This document shows positions 1-9,213 of a stretch of 64,000 bases of DNA, piece by piece. The notes beneath the pieces were generated by a model. That model saw only the letters and a list, made by a program, of their open reading frames with translations, had not been told where the DNA came from and made no database searches. Within the stretch, counting starts at the first letter, position 1; each line of letters starts with the position of its first letter. The translations under genes were made by a program, and so were the position numbers. Origin of the DNA: an uncultured Alistipes sp. (GTDB lineage Bacteria > Bacteroidota > Bacteroidia > Bacteroidales > Rikenellaceae); the NCBI GenBank assembly GCA_944321955.1, contig CALUNG010000003.1, positions 93,206-157,205 of the forward strand, read 5' to 3'.

Positions 1-1073
1 GAGCCTCGCGGCATCAAATCCTGATAGTAATAAGGAGTTGGACGCACAGAGGTGTAGGTGCGTGCGTTGTCACCGAGTTCCGGTATCGAGATACCGTTGT
101 AGATATCGGACTTGCGGCCATCGTCCGTCTCGCCCGTAGCCGACTTGGCGGGCGTGCACCACGGGGCCAGAGCTCCGGTAACCTGCTGTCCGTAATCCTG
201 TGCATCGTTCGATAGTTCGAATATCGATTCACGCGTATATTTCTTGCCGAACGGCACGTCGCTCAACGGATATTGTGCAAGAGCCGCTTCGGGATCCACT
301 CCGGCACCGAAACCATATATTCCTTCCAGTACGCCGTAAACCTCGACGACATCCTCCCACTGCCGGTTCCACATGGCCATCTTGCCTGCGAGCATGAGCC
401 CGACGGCAGAACCCACCAGGTGTGCATCGTTGTCATAGGTACGTTCAAGCGGCAGGGCACACTTGCGTTCGGGATGCTCCTCGGTGGCCGGCATAAGCCA
501 CAATTTCAGTTCATCGATAATGATACTGCGGGTCTCGTCGGCCGACATGCGCGGCAAACGGGCTATCTCCGCCCTGTTCTGCTCGGTCACCCGTTCGAAA
601 TAACGCGGCACGTCTCCGAAGGTGCAGGTCAGCACATAATAGTAGAAGGCTCTCAGCACGACTACCTCGGCAATCAGGGCATCGGCCTGAGAACGAGTGA
701 CAAGACCGTCGTCGAAGGCCCTCTCTATGCATTCGTACATCTCGTTGCAACGCATAATACCCATATATCCCTGCTGCCATACCGTTTTGCCGATGCCGGC
801 ACGCACGGGAGAGATGTCGCATACGGCATCGTAAAGCCCGTCGTAGGCGTAATACATCACGTCGGTGGCCACCTCCGTCATGCAGAAGAAACTGTGGCCC
901 GAATATATGTTCCTCAACGGCGAATAGCAGCCGTTGACACCGGTGCGGCACTCGTCGTAACTCTTGTAATAGGTGTCTGCCGTAGCATAGGAGGTGTTGT
1001 TCTCGTCAAGCGAACACGACACGGCCGCAAACAACGGCAACAGTACCATACATATTTTCGAAATTGTTTTCAT
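1..1073 (-). CDS. SusD-like outer-membrane nutrient-binding lipoprotein (3' end outside window)
   Basis: This is the SusD/RagB-family partner of the SusC gene immediately upstream, 11 bp away. It sits on the cell surface as the lipoprotein lid of a SusCD importer. The reading frame opens with an ATG at 1073 and stays open to the left edge, so about 357 residues are visible and the C-terminus is missing. The N-terminus is a lipoprotein signal (MKTISKICMVLL, then FAAVSC, with the lipidated Cys about residue 20). The helix-rich pattern with an early YSPLRNIYSG segment and an RAFYYYVL segment fits the SusD TPR-like fold. The substrate cannot be told from the sequence. Identification rests on both position and motifs. 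Confidence 0.9.
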   Translation of the reverse strand, partial: MKTISKICMVLLPLFAAVSCSLDENNTSYATADTYYKSYDECRTGVNGCYSPLRNIYSGHSFFCMTEVATDVMYYAYDGLYDAVCDISPVRAGIGKTVWQQGYMGIMRCNEMYECIERAFDDGLVTRSQADALIAEVVVLRAFYYYVLTCTFGDVPRYFERVTEQNRAEIARLPRMSADETRSIIIDELKLWLMPATEEHPERKCALPLERTYDNDAHLVGSAVGLMLAGKMAMWNRQWEDVVEVYGVLEGIYGFGAGVDPEAALAQYPLSDVPFGKKYTRESIFELSNDAQDYGQQVTGALAPWCTPAKSATGETDDGRKSDIYNGISIPELGDNARTYTSVRPTPYYYQDLMPRG

Positions 1074-1084
1074 CTCTTGCGCCT

Positions 1085-4000
1085 TTAATAGGTAATTGAC
1101 AGGTTGAACACGAAGGTACGGGCTTTGGGATAGGCTCCGTTGTCTATGCGTCGGGCTGCCGACGATGTCGACACATCGGGATCGAATCCGTTGTAGTTCT
1201 TCCAAAGGAACAGGTTCTCGCCGCTGATACCGACGGTTATGTTGCGTATGAACTTGGTCTTCTGGTAAAGATCGAAACGATAACTCAACGAAACCGTCTT
1301 CAGACGTATGAACGAGGCATCGTGCACGAAACGGCTGCTGCCAAGACCGTCGTCGGTAAAGGCCCTCGGAATATCGGAATCGGGATTTCGAACCGGATGC
1401 CACGAATCGAGCACATAACGGTACTTGTTCCAGCTCGACGAGCTGCCGCCTATGTACATCTCCGAAAGGTTGTACATGCTGCCGCCGAACGAATAGGAGA
1501 AGTATACGCCCAACACCAGATTGCGGAAGAGCGTGAAGGTATTCTGCAAACCGCCGTATACAACCGGATCCGAACTGCCGAGAAATATCATGTCGTCCTG
1601 GTCGAGCTTGCCGTCGTTGTTCACGTCGACATAGCGCGCATATCCGGGTTCGGCCACCGATGCCGAAACGTATGCCCTGGTATTTGCGTTACGGGCGATC
1701 TCATCTTCGTTGTGCCATACTCCGGCATACTGATAGCCCCACATGGCATTGACAGGATAGCCGTTCTTGTAGCCGTAGAGCATCTGGCTGCTGTTGCGCG
1801 GGTTCATGAACGTGGGAACATATTCGCCGTTATTGCCGACATCGACCACCATCTGCTTGTTGTGGGCTATGGTAAACGTCGTCGTCCAGCTGAACTTTGG
1901 CGAAACGATGTTGCGCGAAGTAATCGAAAACTCGATTCCGGTATTGCGAGTCGAACCCACATTGTTGTAGTACGTATCGTATCCCGTCACCTGACTGTTT
2001 TTCATCGACAGCAGGAGATCGGATGTAAACGACTGGTAGAATTCGGCTTCCAGCACCACGCGGTTGCGCAGAACGGCAAAACTCAAACCTACGTTGTACG
2101 AATCGGTCGTCTCCCATGTAAGGTTACTGTTGGCCAGCTTGCTCGGATAGTACACGATATATCGGTTGTCGTTGAAAAGCCATCCCTGCCCCGTGCCAAG
2201 CGTGGCAAGCGACATGTAACTCGATACGGCATCGTTACCGGAACGTCCGCCGCTCAGACGCAACGACAGGTCGTTGATCCACTTGACTCCGCGCATGAAA
2301 CGTTCGTTGCTTATGGTCCAACGGAACGCGCCGGCCGGGAAGAATCCCCATTTGTTACCGGCGGCAAAAACGGACGAACCGTCGGCTCGCGCGGTGAAGG
2401 TCAGATAATAACGCTTGTCGTAATTGTAGTTCACGCGCGCCAGAACCGCCATTCGCAACATTTCGGTAGTATATGTGTTCGGAACAAGTGTACGGGTGTC
2501 GTACACGCTGCCCATACTGTGGTAGGTAACGGCATCGTTCATGTATCCCGAGCCCTGCAGCGACTGATAGTTTACGTCGACCCTCTCTACCGTATATCCG
2601 GCCATTGCGTCGAAGTTATGCTTGCCCTTGAAGAGTTTGCGATAGGTGGCTGTCGTCTCGCTCAGCAGGTTTGCCTTCTCGTAACGCGCCCGGCGAGCCG
2701 ATCCTCCAGACACTTCGGCCGCAGCGATGGGCATGTACGACGGAGAGTAGTAGAAGGTCTGAAGCTGGTGATCGGTATACGAAAGTTTCGACGTCAACGA
2801 CAAATTCTTGTGCAGCTTTACGGTTACGCGGGGAACGATATTGAGATTGCTGGCCTGCTCCTCGTTGGTGATGTTCATGGCACAGATATAGGGGTTGTTG
2901 AATATCGAACCTCCGGCCTTGGCGTTGTCGCCGTACAGGTTCCAGGTGTCGTTGATGGTCAACAGGGGCGACAGGAATATGGCCGCACTCGTATTCGTAC
3001 CGCCTATCGCGGCCGAGTTCTTGTCCGAGGTACGATACACGTAGTTGATGTTGGCCGCAAGAGTAAGCCATTTGGTAACGTCACTGCGTACGCTGAGACG
3101 TCCGGTATAACGTTGCAGACCCGTACGTATGATGATTCCGGTCTGATCATCGTAGCCGAACGAGGCCGAAAGTTTGGTACGGTTCGTACCGCCCGAGGCC
3201 GAAAGGTTGTAACTCTGGTATACGGCCGTCTGCGACAAGGCATCCATCCAGTCGGTACCCTCGCCCAGAGTCGACGGATCGATGAATATATAACCCGAGC
3301 CCGGCTGCTGGGGCTGGCCCTGAAGATTGTAGTTCCAGTATTGTATCTCGTTACGCCATGCACCGAACTCGCTGGCATTCATCAAATCGAGTTTCGATGC
3401 CAGATACGACACTCCAACATTCGAACGAAACGATGCCGTAAACTTGCTCGGCGTCGAGCTTTCGGTCGTGATTATAATGACGCCGTTGGCTCCGCGCGAC
3501 CCGTAAATCGCAGTCGAGGACGCGTCCTTGAGAACCGAAATCGACTTGATGTCGGCCGGATTGATATCGTTCAGACTTTGAACGGCATCGGCCACACCGT
3601 CCACAACGATCAGCGGCTCATTGCTCGCCGAAATGGATCGTGCCCCACGAATCTGAATGGAAGTCTCCTCGCCCGGCTCACCCGTCGTCGACAATATGTC
3701 GGCACCGGCAACACGTCCCTGCAGGGCCTGCCCGACAGACAGTACGGGCGTATCGGAGATCGAACGCATGTCGACCGTCGACACCGCTCCGGTCAGATCG
3801 GCCTTCGTGGTGGTTCCGTAACCTATGACGACGACATCCTGTATGTTGACATTCGACGGTTTGAGCGTAACGTCGATGATCGAACGTCCGCCTACATCAT
3901 GATAGACGGTCGAGTATCCGAGATACGAAAACTCGAGTACGGAGTTGCCGCTGACCTCTATGCTGTATTTGCCTTCGTTGTCGGTCATGGTTCCGTTGGT

Positions 4001-4201
4001 GGTCTGGTCCTTGTCGACGACGCTCACTCCGACCAGAGGTACGTTGTTTTCGTCGAGCACCCTGCCCGTAACCGTATGTTTCTCTTCATTGGCGGCATTG
4101 TTCTGGGCTGCGACCGGCCGAACCGCCGAAACGGCCAGAGCCAACGGCGCAATGACGGCGAACAGATGCCTCAACTTTGTAAAAATATCGTTCATAATCA
4201 T
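1085..4201 (-). CDS. SusC/RagA-family TonB-linked outer-membrane transporter
   Basis: This 1038-residue protein is a full-length SusC-type importer. In order it shows a signal peptide (about 1-32), a carboxypeptidase-regulatory-like domain (about 40-125, starting HTVTGRVLDENNVPLVGVSV), a short segment containing VVVIGYGT that is typical of SusC, a plug domain (about 130-245, with SISVLKDASSTAIYGSRGAN), and a long beta-barrel ending in an aromatic-rich strand (FVFNLSITY). It works with the SusD lipoprotein downstream to import oligomers across the outer membrane using TonB energy. Two ATGs, six bases apart, could start it. It is preceded, 17 bp upstream, by a run of surface lipoprotein genes instead of standing first in its operon, which is unusual for SusC. 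Confidence 0.95.
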   Translation of the reverse strand: MIMNDIFTKLRHLFAVIAPLALAVSAVRPVAAQNNAANEEKHTVTGRVLDENNVPLVGVSVVDKDQTTNGTMTDNEGKYSIEVSGNSVLEFSYLGYSTVYHDVGGRSIIDVTLKPSNVNIQDVVVIGYGTTTKADLTGAVSTVDMRSISDTPVLSVGQALQGRVAGADILSTTGEPGEETSIQIRGARSISASNEPLIVVDGVADAVQSLNDINPADIKSISVLKDASSTAIYGSRGANGVIIITTESSTPSKFTASFRSNVGVSYLASKLDLMNASEFGAWRNEIQYWNYNLQGQPQQPGSGYIFIDPSTLGEGTDWMDALSQTAVYQSYNLSASGGTNRTKLSASFGYDDQTGIIIRTGLQRYTGRLSVRSDVTKWLTLAANINYVYRTSDKNSAAIGGTNTSAAIFLSPLLTINDTWNLYGDNAKAGGSIFNNPYICAMNITNEEQASNLNIVPRVTVKLHKNLSLTSKLSYTDHQLQTFYYSPSYMPIAAAEVSGGSARRARYEKANLLSETTATYRKLFKGKHNFDAMAGYTVERVDVNYQSLQGSGYMNDAVTYHSMGSVYDTRTLVPNTYTTEMLRMAVLARVNYNYDKRYYLTFTARADGSSVFAAGNKWGFFPAGAFRWTISNERFMRGVKWINDLSLRLSGGRSGNDAVSSYMSLATLGTGQGWLFNDNRYIVYYPSKLANSNLTWETTDSYNVGLSFAVLRNRVVLEAEFYQSFTSDLLLSMKNSQVTGYDTYYNNVGSTRNTGIEFSITSRNIVSPKFSWTTTFTIAHNKQMVVDVGNNGEYVPTFMNPRNSSQMLYGYKNGYPVNAMWGYQYAGVWHNEDEIARNANTRAYVSASVAEPGYARYVDVNNDGKLDQDDMIFLGSSDPVVYGGLQNTFTLFRNLVLGVYFSYSFGGSMYNLSEMYIGGSSSSWNKYRYVLDSWHPVRNPDSDIPRAFTDDGLGSSRFVHDASFIRLKTVSLSYRFDLYQKTKFIRNITVGISGENLFLWKNYNGFDPDVSTSSAARRIDNGAYPKARTFVFNLSITY

Positions 4202-4218
4202 TCAAATCTTTAACTGGA

Positions 4219-5082
4219 TCAATATCTGACGGATATCTTTATCGGTTTATGGGCCGAGGCCGCTGCCGTAAATTCATCGTCCATTATCTCGACCGAATCG
4301 ATGTTGCCTTCGTAGACACTGCGGGAGACATACACGTAATCGGCCCGATACGCCTTCGAAGGATCTTCGGGCGGTGTAAAGGTCGGGATGTTGTACTTGT
4401 AGAGCTGCGCCACGCAATCTATCAGATTGTCGTTCCACGCATAGAGATCGAACCGGTACTCGTCGGCATCCAGATCATCGGGATACCACTCTATTCCGTA
4501 ATCCATATCCATTATGGAGAGATGGTACATCGAGCCGCCGACAATCCATGACGAAGCAACATAAGAACGGTTGTCGTATGTAGCATCCAGAACGCCTACC
4601 ATACGGTCATATGCATCGAGCGGTTCGAGCGAACGATCGATATCCATACCCACGACATGAATATCCCCGATCTGCACGTGCAGGGCCGGTTTGCCGGATT
4701 CCACTTCGACCGTCTCGCTGAACGAAGGAGCAACCTTCGAGGTTACGACCACCGGATAGCCGTCATCGGCATCCGCCGTCACAATCGACGTGTGGCCCCA
4801 CTCCGACATTCTGGCACCGAGCATCGCCGCATCGGCCTCGCACGCGACAAGCATGTCGCAATCCTGTGCCGAAAGCCATGACACGAACCCGGCATAACCT
4901 GAAGCCGCATCCGATGCCATGCCGCGATCGAGATTGTAATAGATGATCGTCATACGCTGCTGCGGTGTCGGCACGAACTCCACCTGGATGTCGTGTTCAC
5001 CGCTCTGCGGATCGGAACCGCACCCGCCAAGCGAGAGTACGAACATCGATACCGCACAAATATTCTTGATGAATCCTTTCAT
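4219..5082 (-). CDS. Lipoprotein with a degenerate endonuclease/exonuclease/phosphatase (EEP) fold
   Basis: A 287-residue lipoprotein (lipobox LSLGGC, Cys21). The body follows the layout of the EEP superfamily: a first strand with an Asn (MTIIYYNLDRG, N50), a Glu after a hydrophobic strand (DMLVACEAD, E82), a late RADYVYVS strand (D248) and a C-terminal SAHKP segment (H278). Two signature sites are changed. The usual GDFN is GGSM (182-185) and the usual SDH is SAH (276-278). Those changes remove residues the family needs for metal-dependent phosphodiester cleavage, so it may bind a ligand and not cut. It sits seven bases after the BACON gene, in the SusCD operon. The family assignment is my reading of motif order, not a database match. 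Confidence 0.6.
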   Translation of the reverse strand: MKGFIKNICAVSMFVLSLGGCGSDPQSGEHDIQVEFVPTPQQRMTIIYYNLDRGMASDAASGYAGFVSWLSAQDCDMLVACEADAAMLGARMSEWGHTSIVTADADDGYPVVVTSKVAPSFSETVEVESGKPALHVQIGDIHVVGMDIDRSLEPLDAYDRMVGVLDATYDNRSYVASSWIVGGSMYHLSIMDMDYGIEWYPDDLDADEYRFDLYAWNDNLIDCVAQLYKYNIPTFTPPEDPSKAYRADYVYVSRSVYEGNIDSVEIMDDEFTAAASAHKPIKISVRY

Positions 5083-5089
5083 GATTGGC

Positions 5090-5737
5090 CTACAGTTTCT
5101 GAATTATCTCCAAAACCGACTCGGAGGTTTCGCCCCAGGCATCGGTGAATCGCAAGCTGATATTCCCGCGACGTTCGGCATCGGCCGCATCGAGCGTGAA
5201 GACGACTCTCGACGAATTGTCGAAACGCACGTTGCGTATCCACGGCTGATCCGAGCTCACGTCGACGGCATGAACCTCCTCGGCGGGAATGTTTGAGGTA
5301 ACGTACACGAAATGCTCCCCGGCCGTTGCAGGCAACTCGACCGAACAGTCCCTGAACCTCAGGACCGAGGGCACTCCGTTCTGTTTGAGATACAACGTAT
5401 CGGCCGTATATTTGTCGGCCGTAGAGACAACGATGCGGGCCATGCGGCGCAACCTCGTGACCGAGAGATCGGACTTGTTGGACTCGTAATATACGGTAAA
5501 GGCACCGTTGTCCCGTCCGACCGTGTCGTCGAACGATATCCAAGCAGCTCCATCGGCCTCTCCGACATACCATACGCCCGTCGTATTGACGGCTATCGAC
5601 CGGAATCCGCTCTCGGCCGACACTTCGATTTCACCCAGAGACGTACCCTGCGTACGGATCTCGGGCTCCTTGTCGCACGAAACGGCGACTGCGCCGCCTG
5701 CGACGGCCAACAACATGTATTGTACAAAGCTTCTCAT
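5090..5737 (-). CDS. BACON-domain lipoprotein
   Basis: A 215-residue surface lipoprotein. The ATG at 5737 is preferred over an upstream TTG because it puts a clean signal at the N-terminus (MRSFVQYMLLAV, lipobox VAVSC, Cys21). The rest is two beta-rich, immunoglobulin-like repeats of the BACON type: a first module with VNTTGVWYVGEADGAAWISF and a second with VYVTSNIPAEEV and SSDQPWIRNV. The pattern of a Trp followed by a short polar strand and a closing LYLKQNG strand is characteristic. BACON modules are thought to bind mucin or glycans, or to act as spacers. The start lies five bases after the upstream stop, so the gene is translationally coupled within the surface-protein operon. Confidence 0.75.
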   Translation of the reverse strand: MRSFVQYMLLAVAGGAVAVSCDKEPEIRTQGTSLGEIEVSAESGFRSIAVNTTGVWYVGEADGAAWISFDDTVGRDNGAFTVYYESNKSDLSVTRLRRMARIVVSTADKYTADTLYLKQNGVPSVLRFRDCSVELPATAGEHFVYVTSNIPAEEVHAVDVSSDQPWIRNVRFDNSSRVVFTLDAADAERRGNISLRFTDAWGETSESVLEIIQKL

Positions 5738-5742
5738 AGTCG

Positions 5743-6618
5743 TCAATCCAATGGGTTCGTTCCAACTTCGAAACCGGGCAACTCTCCGCCGATATCGACA
5801 GTTACGATATTGTTGTCGGCGATCGACACCCGTTCCACCTGTACCTGTTTCATCCTGAGAATAAAACTGTCGGAGGCAGGTACGGCCTCGACGGTAAGCG
5901 TCAGGTCGCGGTCGGGATACGTTCCCGGCGGCAACATGATGTAGAAGGTTTTACTGTCGTCGGGCGTGGAGACGATGCCTTCGCCGCACTCCAGACGTAT
6001 CGATGCCGATCCGGTATCGGACATCTCGAGATTCAACTCTTCGTCGACATATCCGCGGCCAGCAAGATTGCGGCTCGCGCACTCGAGAAGCATCGACTTA
6101 ACGGTTATGGGATAGTCTATGGTTACGGCCATGCATCCCAAAGGATACTCGAAATGCATTTTGCCGTCGGAATAGAGATCGTAACGCGCAAACAGACCCG
6201 TAGTCGAGAGAAACTGTGCATAGACGTCGGAATCATACGTCTGTTCACTCGATACGGTCATCGGGAAACGCCCCAACGAAGCATCCATCTCCGCATCATA
6301 GGGATAATATGCCATGATGACGTCACCCTTGACCTTCGGCCCGTAAAACTCGACCTCTCCACGACTGTCATAATATGCACGCTTGAGTATGTATTCGCAG
6401 TTGGAGCCCTGCTCCGAAGCGTAAACCCCGATGTTCACCCCTTCGGTCCACAGATGCTCGTAGCTGTTGCCGTTCCAGAAGGCGAGTGTCTCGACATCCG
6501 CCACAAAGAGCGAGTGTCCTTCGATCACGGGCTCGGATACCGTCTCCTGCTTCTGGCAGGAAACGGCTGCAGCCAGCAAAATCACGATGCTAAAAACTCT
6601 TTTCATCATAATATTCAT
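5743..6618 (-). CDS. Fimbrillin-like lipoprotein
   Basis: A 291-residue lipoprotein (MNIMMKRVFSIVILL, lipobox AAVSC). It shows the layout of the Bacteroidales fimbrillin/Mfa-like family: after the signal, a WTEGVNIGVYASEQGSN strand pair, a conserved AYYPYD segment, a beta sandwich, and a late strand FYIMLPPGTYP before the end. That AYYPYD plus IMLPPGTYP pair also occurs in altered form in the two larger neighbours, so the three share a fold. It could be a minor fimbrial subunit, an anchor, or a ligand-binding surface protein. No fimbrial assembly genes lie nearby. The start could equally be one of the two ATGs slightly downstream. Confidence 0.7.
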   Translation of the reverse strand: MNIMMKRVFSIVILLAAAVSCQKQETVSEPVIEGHSLFVADVETLAFWNGNSYEHLWTEGVNIGVYASEQGSNCEYILKRAYYDSRGEVEFYGPKVKGDVIMAYYPYDAEMDASLGRFPMTVSSEQTYDSDVYAQFLSTTGLFARYDLYSDGKMHFEYPLGCMAVTIDYPITVKSMLLECASRNLAGRGYVDEELNLEMSDTGSASIRLECGEGIVSTPDDSKTFYIMLPPGTYPDRDLTLTVEAVPASDSFILRMKQVQVERVSIADNNIVTVDIGGELPGFEVGTNPLD

Positions 6619-6626
6619 TCACCATG

Positions 6627-9107
6627 TCATTCACCATTCCAGTACGATATGTCGGAAACGGCAATATTGTTAAGAATCAAATCGGTAGTTGAATCTTTTC
6701 CACAGAAACAATAGTTCGAGAAGTTGGCGGCCGTAATATCGCGTTCGGTCGTTGCGGCCGTCGTCTTGCAATAGATACTGCCACCGATCCTCGAACCCGA
6801 AATGGACGATCCGGCCAGATAGGCATTGGCACTCGGCATGTCGCGCGAAATCATCGAGCCGGCAGCACCGATAAACAGACCGTAATACTCCCAATCCTGA
6901 TTCACGAGCCTGATGTCGGCATATATCGAGCAGTTGGTTATCGAGAACCTGTTGATAAGGACACCGTAGACGCCCCCGGCCGAAAACATGGGATTGACTC
7001 CGTCGCCGATCTGCGCCTTCACCGTACATGCACTGATATCGGTGAAGCCGCCATAGCCGACCAGACCGCCGGCCGTAATGTGACAGTACGAACGTGAATA
7101 GGGGGTTCCGCCGGCAACCATACCGTAATTCTCACACCGATCGATCACGGCATGGGCATCCGAACGTCCGAACAATGTGCCGGCAATTCCTCCGGCCACA
7201 CCTCTCGAACGGTTGGAGTTGGACCCTCCGGCCGCGGTAGTGCGATTGGAGATCTCTCCGTAATTGCGGCAGCCTTCCATCTTCACGTAGAAACCGTCGT
7301 ATGCAGTCGTAGACTCGCCGCCGAGAGGGAAGGCAAACAACTGACCGGCACTGGTCGACGAACTGAAACGGTATGCCCATCCCACTATTCCACCGGCCGT
7401 ACTTGCAGCATTGCCGACCACGTTGGTCTGCGGATACTCGACCGAGACAGAACCATGATTCTCGCAATCGGAGAATGTCGCATACCTTTCGGGCGAGCCG
7501 CCGCACACCCATGCCGAAATGCCTCCGAAGGCCGCATAGTTGACACTGTATGACGCCGACATCTTCGAAGCGACGGAGACGGATATGTCTCCGTTGTTGA
7601 CGCACCTCTCAATATTTACGGCTCCCGACAGTTCGCTTTCACCTACAAGGTTGCCCACAATGGCAACGATACCCCCGACATATGCATTTATCGAAGAGGT
7701 CTGCGACGCCAAACGGTATGTAATATTACCCTCGTTGCGGCAATCTGCAATGCGGCCCGCAAAGATCTGACGGGCCATGGAAGCCATGGCTGTGTTGGTG
7801 CATAACGACGCCGATATGTCCACACGGTTTACGCACGACAATATCTCGCCTCCATAAACGTATCCTGACAGCACACAACAGCCCGGCGTGGACTGACCGT
7901 TGCTGTTGATCGACTTGTCCATGACGCCTGCAAGCGTAAGGTTCTTCACCGCAGAGCCTTCGTATATGTTGAAAAATACAGGCGACCAGAAGTTTTCCGA
8001 GGTAATCGTGTGTCCGTTACCGTCAAAGATACCATACCAGTTGGTTATGACGCCCTGACGTTGCGAAGCGTCCGTATACCAGCAGATTTGCGGCACCGTG
8101 ATGTCGGCACACAGTTCGACTTCGCCCTCGGGAGATATCCAGTCGGAATAGTCGCCGGCATTGCCGCCGTCGGCATCTCCCGTATCGGCAGCTCCGTCTG
8201 CCACAAGTGCAAATTCGATGAAATCGTCACCCGTTACAATTTCGCGGTGTGTCGGAACGAACTCAATCTCACCGAAATCGGCCATGTAACCTGGTGTAAG
8301 TGTAACGCCCGAGCCAACGGCTTCGGATACATCCATGCGCGTCCAGGAGCAGTTCATGGTCTTCTTGGACGAAGCCTCCTTGATCTTAACGGTAAAGCCC
8401 TCGGGATAATCGCCTGCCGGCAACGTTATGATGAAGTTGCGCGGAGTGTCGGTCAGCGCCACACCACCTTCGGGCATGGCGAGCGTAACACTGTTAGAGC
8501 CTTCGACCACAGTCAACGCTCCGGTCTCGATATCCAGATCGAACAATCCGGAAACGGCGCCGCCGTTGCTCACAATCCTTATCTCTGAAACGCTGAGTCC
8601 TGCACCTGTGAGCGACAGACGAACGGCGCCGCACAGATTTTCGAAAGAGATCTCTTCCTCTTCGACGGCATGACCGTACAATATGGCCGAACCTTCGGCA
8701 AAAGAGTCTTCGGCATAGGTCTGCACATCGTCTATGTCAATCGTAACGACACGGTTGTCATCTCTCGACGAGACGAAAATTCCGTCTGGATAGATGGCGT
8801 AATACGGCGCCGAGACATTCTTAACCTCGAACACGGCCTGCGACAGCTCGCCGTTTCCGCCTGTCGAGAGAGGCGACGAGTTGACGCCGTTCACATTCAG
8901 CATGTCCCCGTCGCTCCAATACACCGGAACATACGATCCGGTCTGATCTCCCATATGGGTTCTCGTTGCCGACGGTACTGAGGCGCGGATCGTCACCGTC
9001 GGGCCGTCATCCGCCTGAGTGCGGACATCCTCGTCGATACCCTGACTGCACGACACGCAACATGCGGCCGCTAAGAACGGTATCGCCAAAAGTTTTCTTG
9101 CAAACAT
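6627..9107 (-). CDS. Fimbrillin-like and GLUG-type beta-helix surface lipoprotein (paralogue A)
   Basis: An 826-residue lipoprotein, started at the ATG at 9107 (an in-frame TTG lies one codon earlier); the lipobox is CCVSC. Residues about 30-285 form a fimbrillin-like domain (RTHMG, VYWSDGDMLNVNG, YYAIYPDGIF, FIITLPAGDYP). From about 330 the protein becomes a right-handed beta-helix of GLUG type, opened by WYGIFDGNGHTIT and VKNLTLAG. Rungs with Cys-x-N-x-G turns follow (DCRNEG, RCVNNG, DCENHG, GCRNYG, RCENYG), separated by GGIVG or GGLVG. The C-terminus is ISYWNGE. The layout suggests a long surface adhesin or glycan-binding fibre. It is a tandem paralogue of the gene upstream. Confidence 0.75.
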   Translation of the reverse strand: MFARKLLAIPFLAAACCVSCSQGIDEDVRTQADDGPTVTIRASVPSATRTHMGDQTGSYVPVYWSDGDMLNVNGVNSSPLSTGGNGELSQAVFEVKNVSAPYYAIYPDGIFVSSRDDNRVVTIDIDDVQTYAEDSFAEGSAILYGHAVEEEEISFENLCGAVRLSLTGAGLSVSEIRIVSNGGAVSGLFDLDIETGALTVVEGSNSVTLAMPEGGVALTDTPRNFIITLPAGDYPEGFTVKIKEASSKKTMNCSWTRMDVSEAVGSGVTLTPGYMADFGEIEFVPTHREIVTGDDFIEFALVADGAADTGDADGGNAGDYSDWISPEGEVELCADITVPQICWYTDASQRQGVITNWYGIFDGNGHTITSENFWSPVFFNIYEGSAVKNLTLAGVMDKSINSNGQSTPGCCVLSGYVYGGEILSCVNRVDISASLCTNTAMASMARQIFAGRIADCRNEGNITYRLASQTSSINAYVGGIVAIVGNLVGESELSGAVNIERCVNNGDISVSVASKMSASYSVNYAAFGGISAWVCGGSPERYATFSDCENHGSVSVEYPQTNVVGNAASTAGGIVGWAYRFSSSTSAGQLFAFPLGGESTTAYDGFYVKMEGCRNYGEISNRTTAAGGSNSNRSRGVAGGIAGTLFGRSDAHAVIDRCENYGMVAGGTPYSRSYCHITAGGLVGYGGFTDISACTVKAQIGDGVNPMFSAGGVYGVLINRFSITNCSIYADIRLVNQDWEYYGLFIGAAGSMISRDMPSANAYLAGSSISGSRIGGSIYCKTTAATTERDITAANFSNYCFCGKDSTTDLILNNIAVSDISYWNGE

Positions 9108-9161
9108 CAATCTACAGTTGTTTTGATTATTTCTGGCAGTTTATGCACATGAGAGGCCCCC

Positions 9162-9193
9162 GCGGGAGATACCTCAAGCATGGGGTCTCCCGC
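9162..9193 (-). promoter_or_regulatory. Intercistronic hairpin between the two GLUG paralogues
   Basis: The 106-bp space between the stop of paralogue B and the start of paralogue A holds an inverted repeat: GCGGGAGA at 9162-9169 pairs with TCTCCCGC at 9186-9193, with extra pairing inside. No U-run follows, so it is not a standard terminator. It may slow polymerase, protect the RNA end or tune the ratio of the two lipoproteins. Confidence 0.4.
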
Positions 9194-9213
9194 ACAGGCC
9201 GCCTTACCGGTCA

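Noticed and set aside
1322-4213. A 963-codon plus-strand open frame across SusC
   Set aside because: It lies wholly antisense to a clear SusC gene, has arginine- and histidine-rich low-meaning sequence and no domain. It is a by-product of codon bias in GC-rich DNA.
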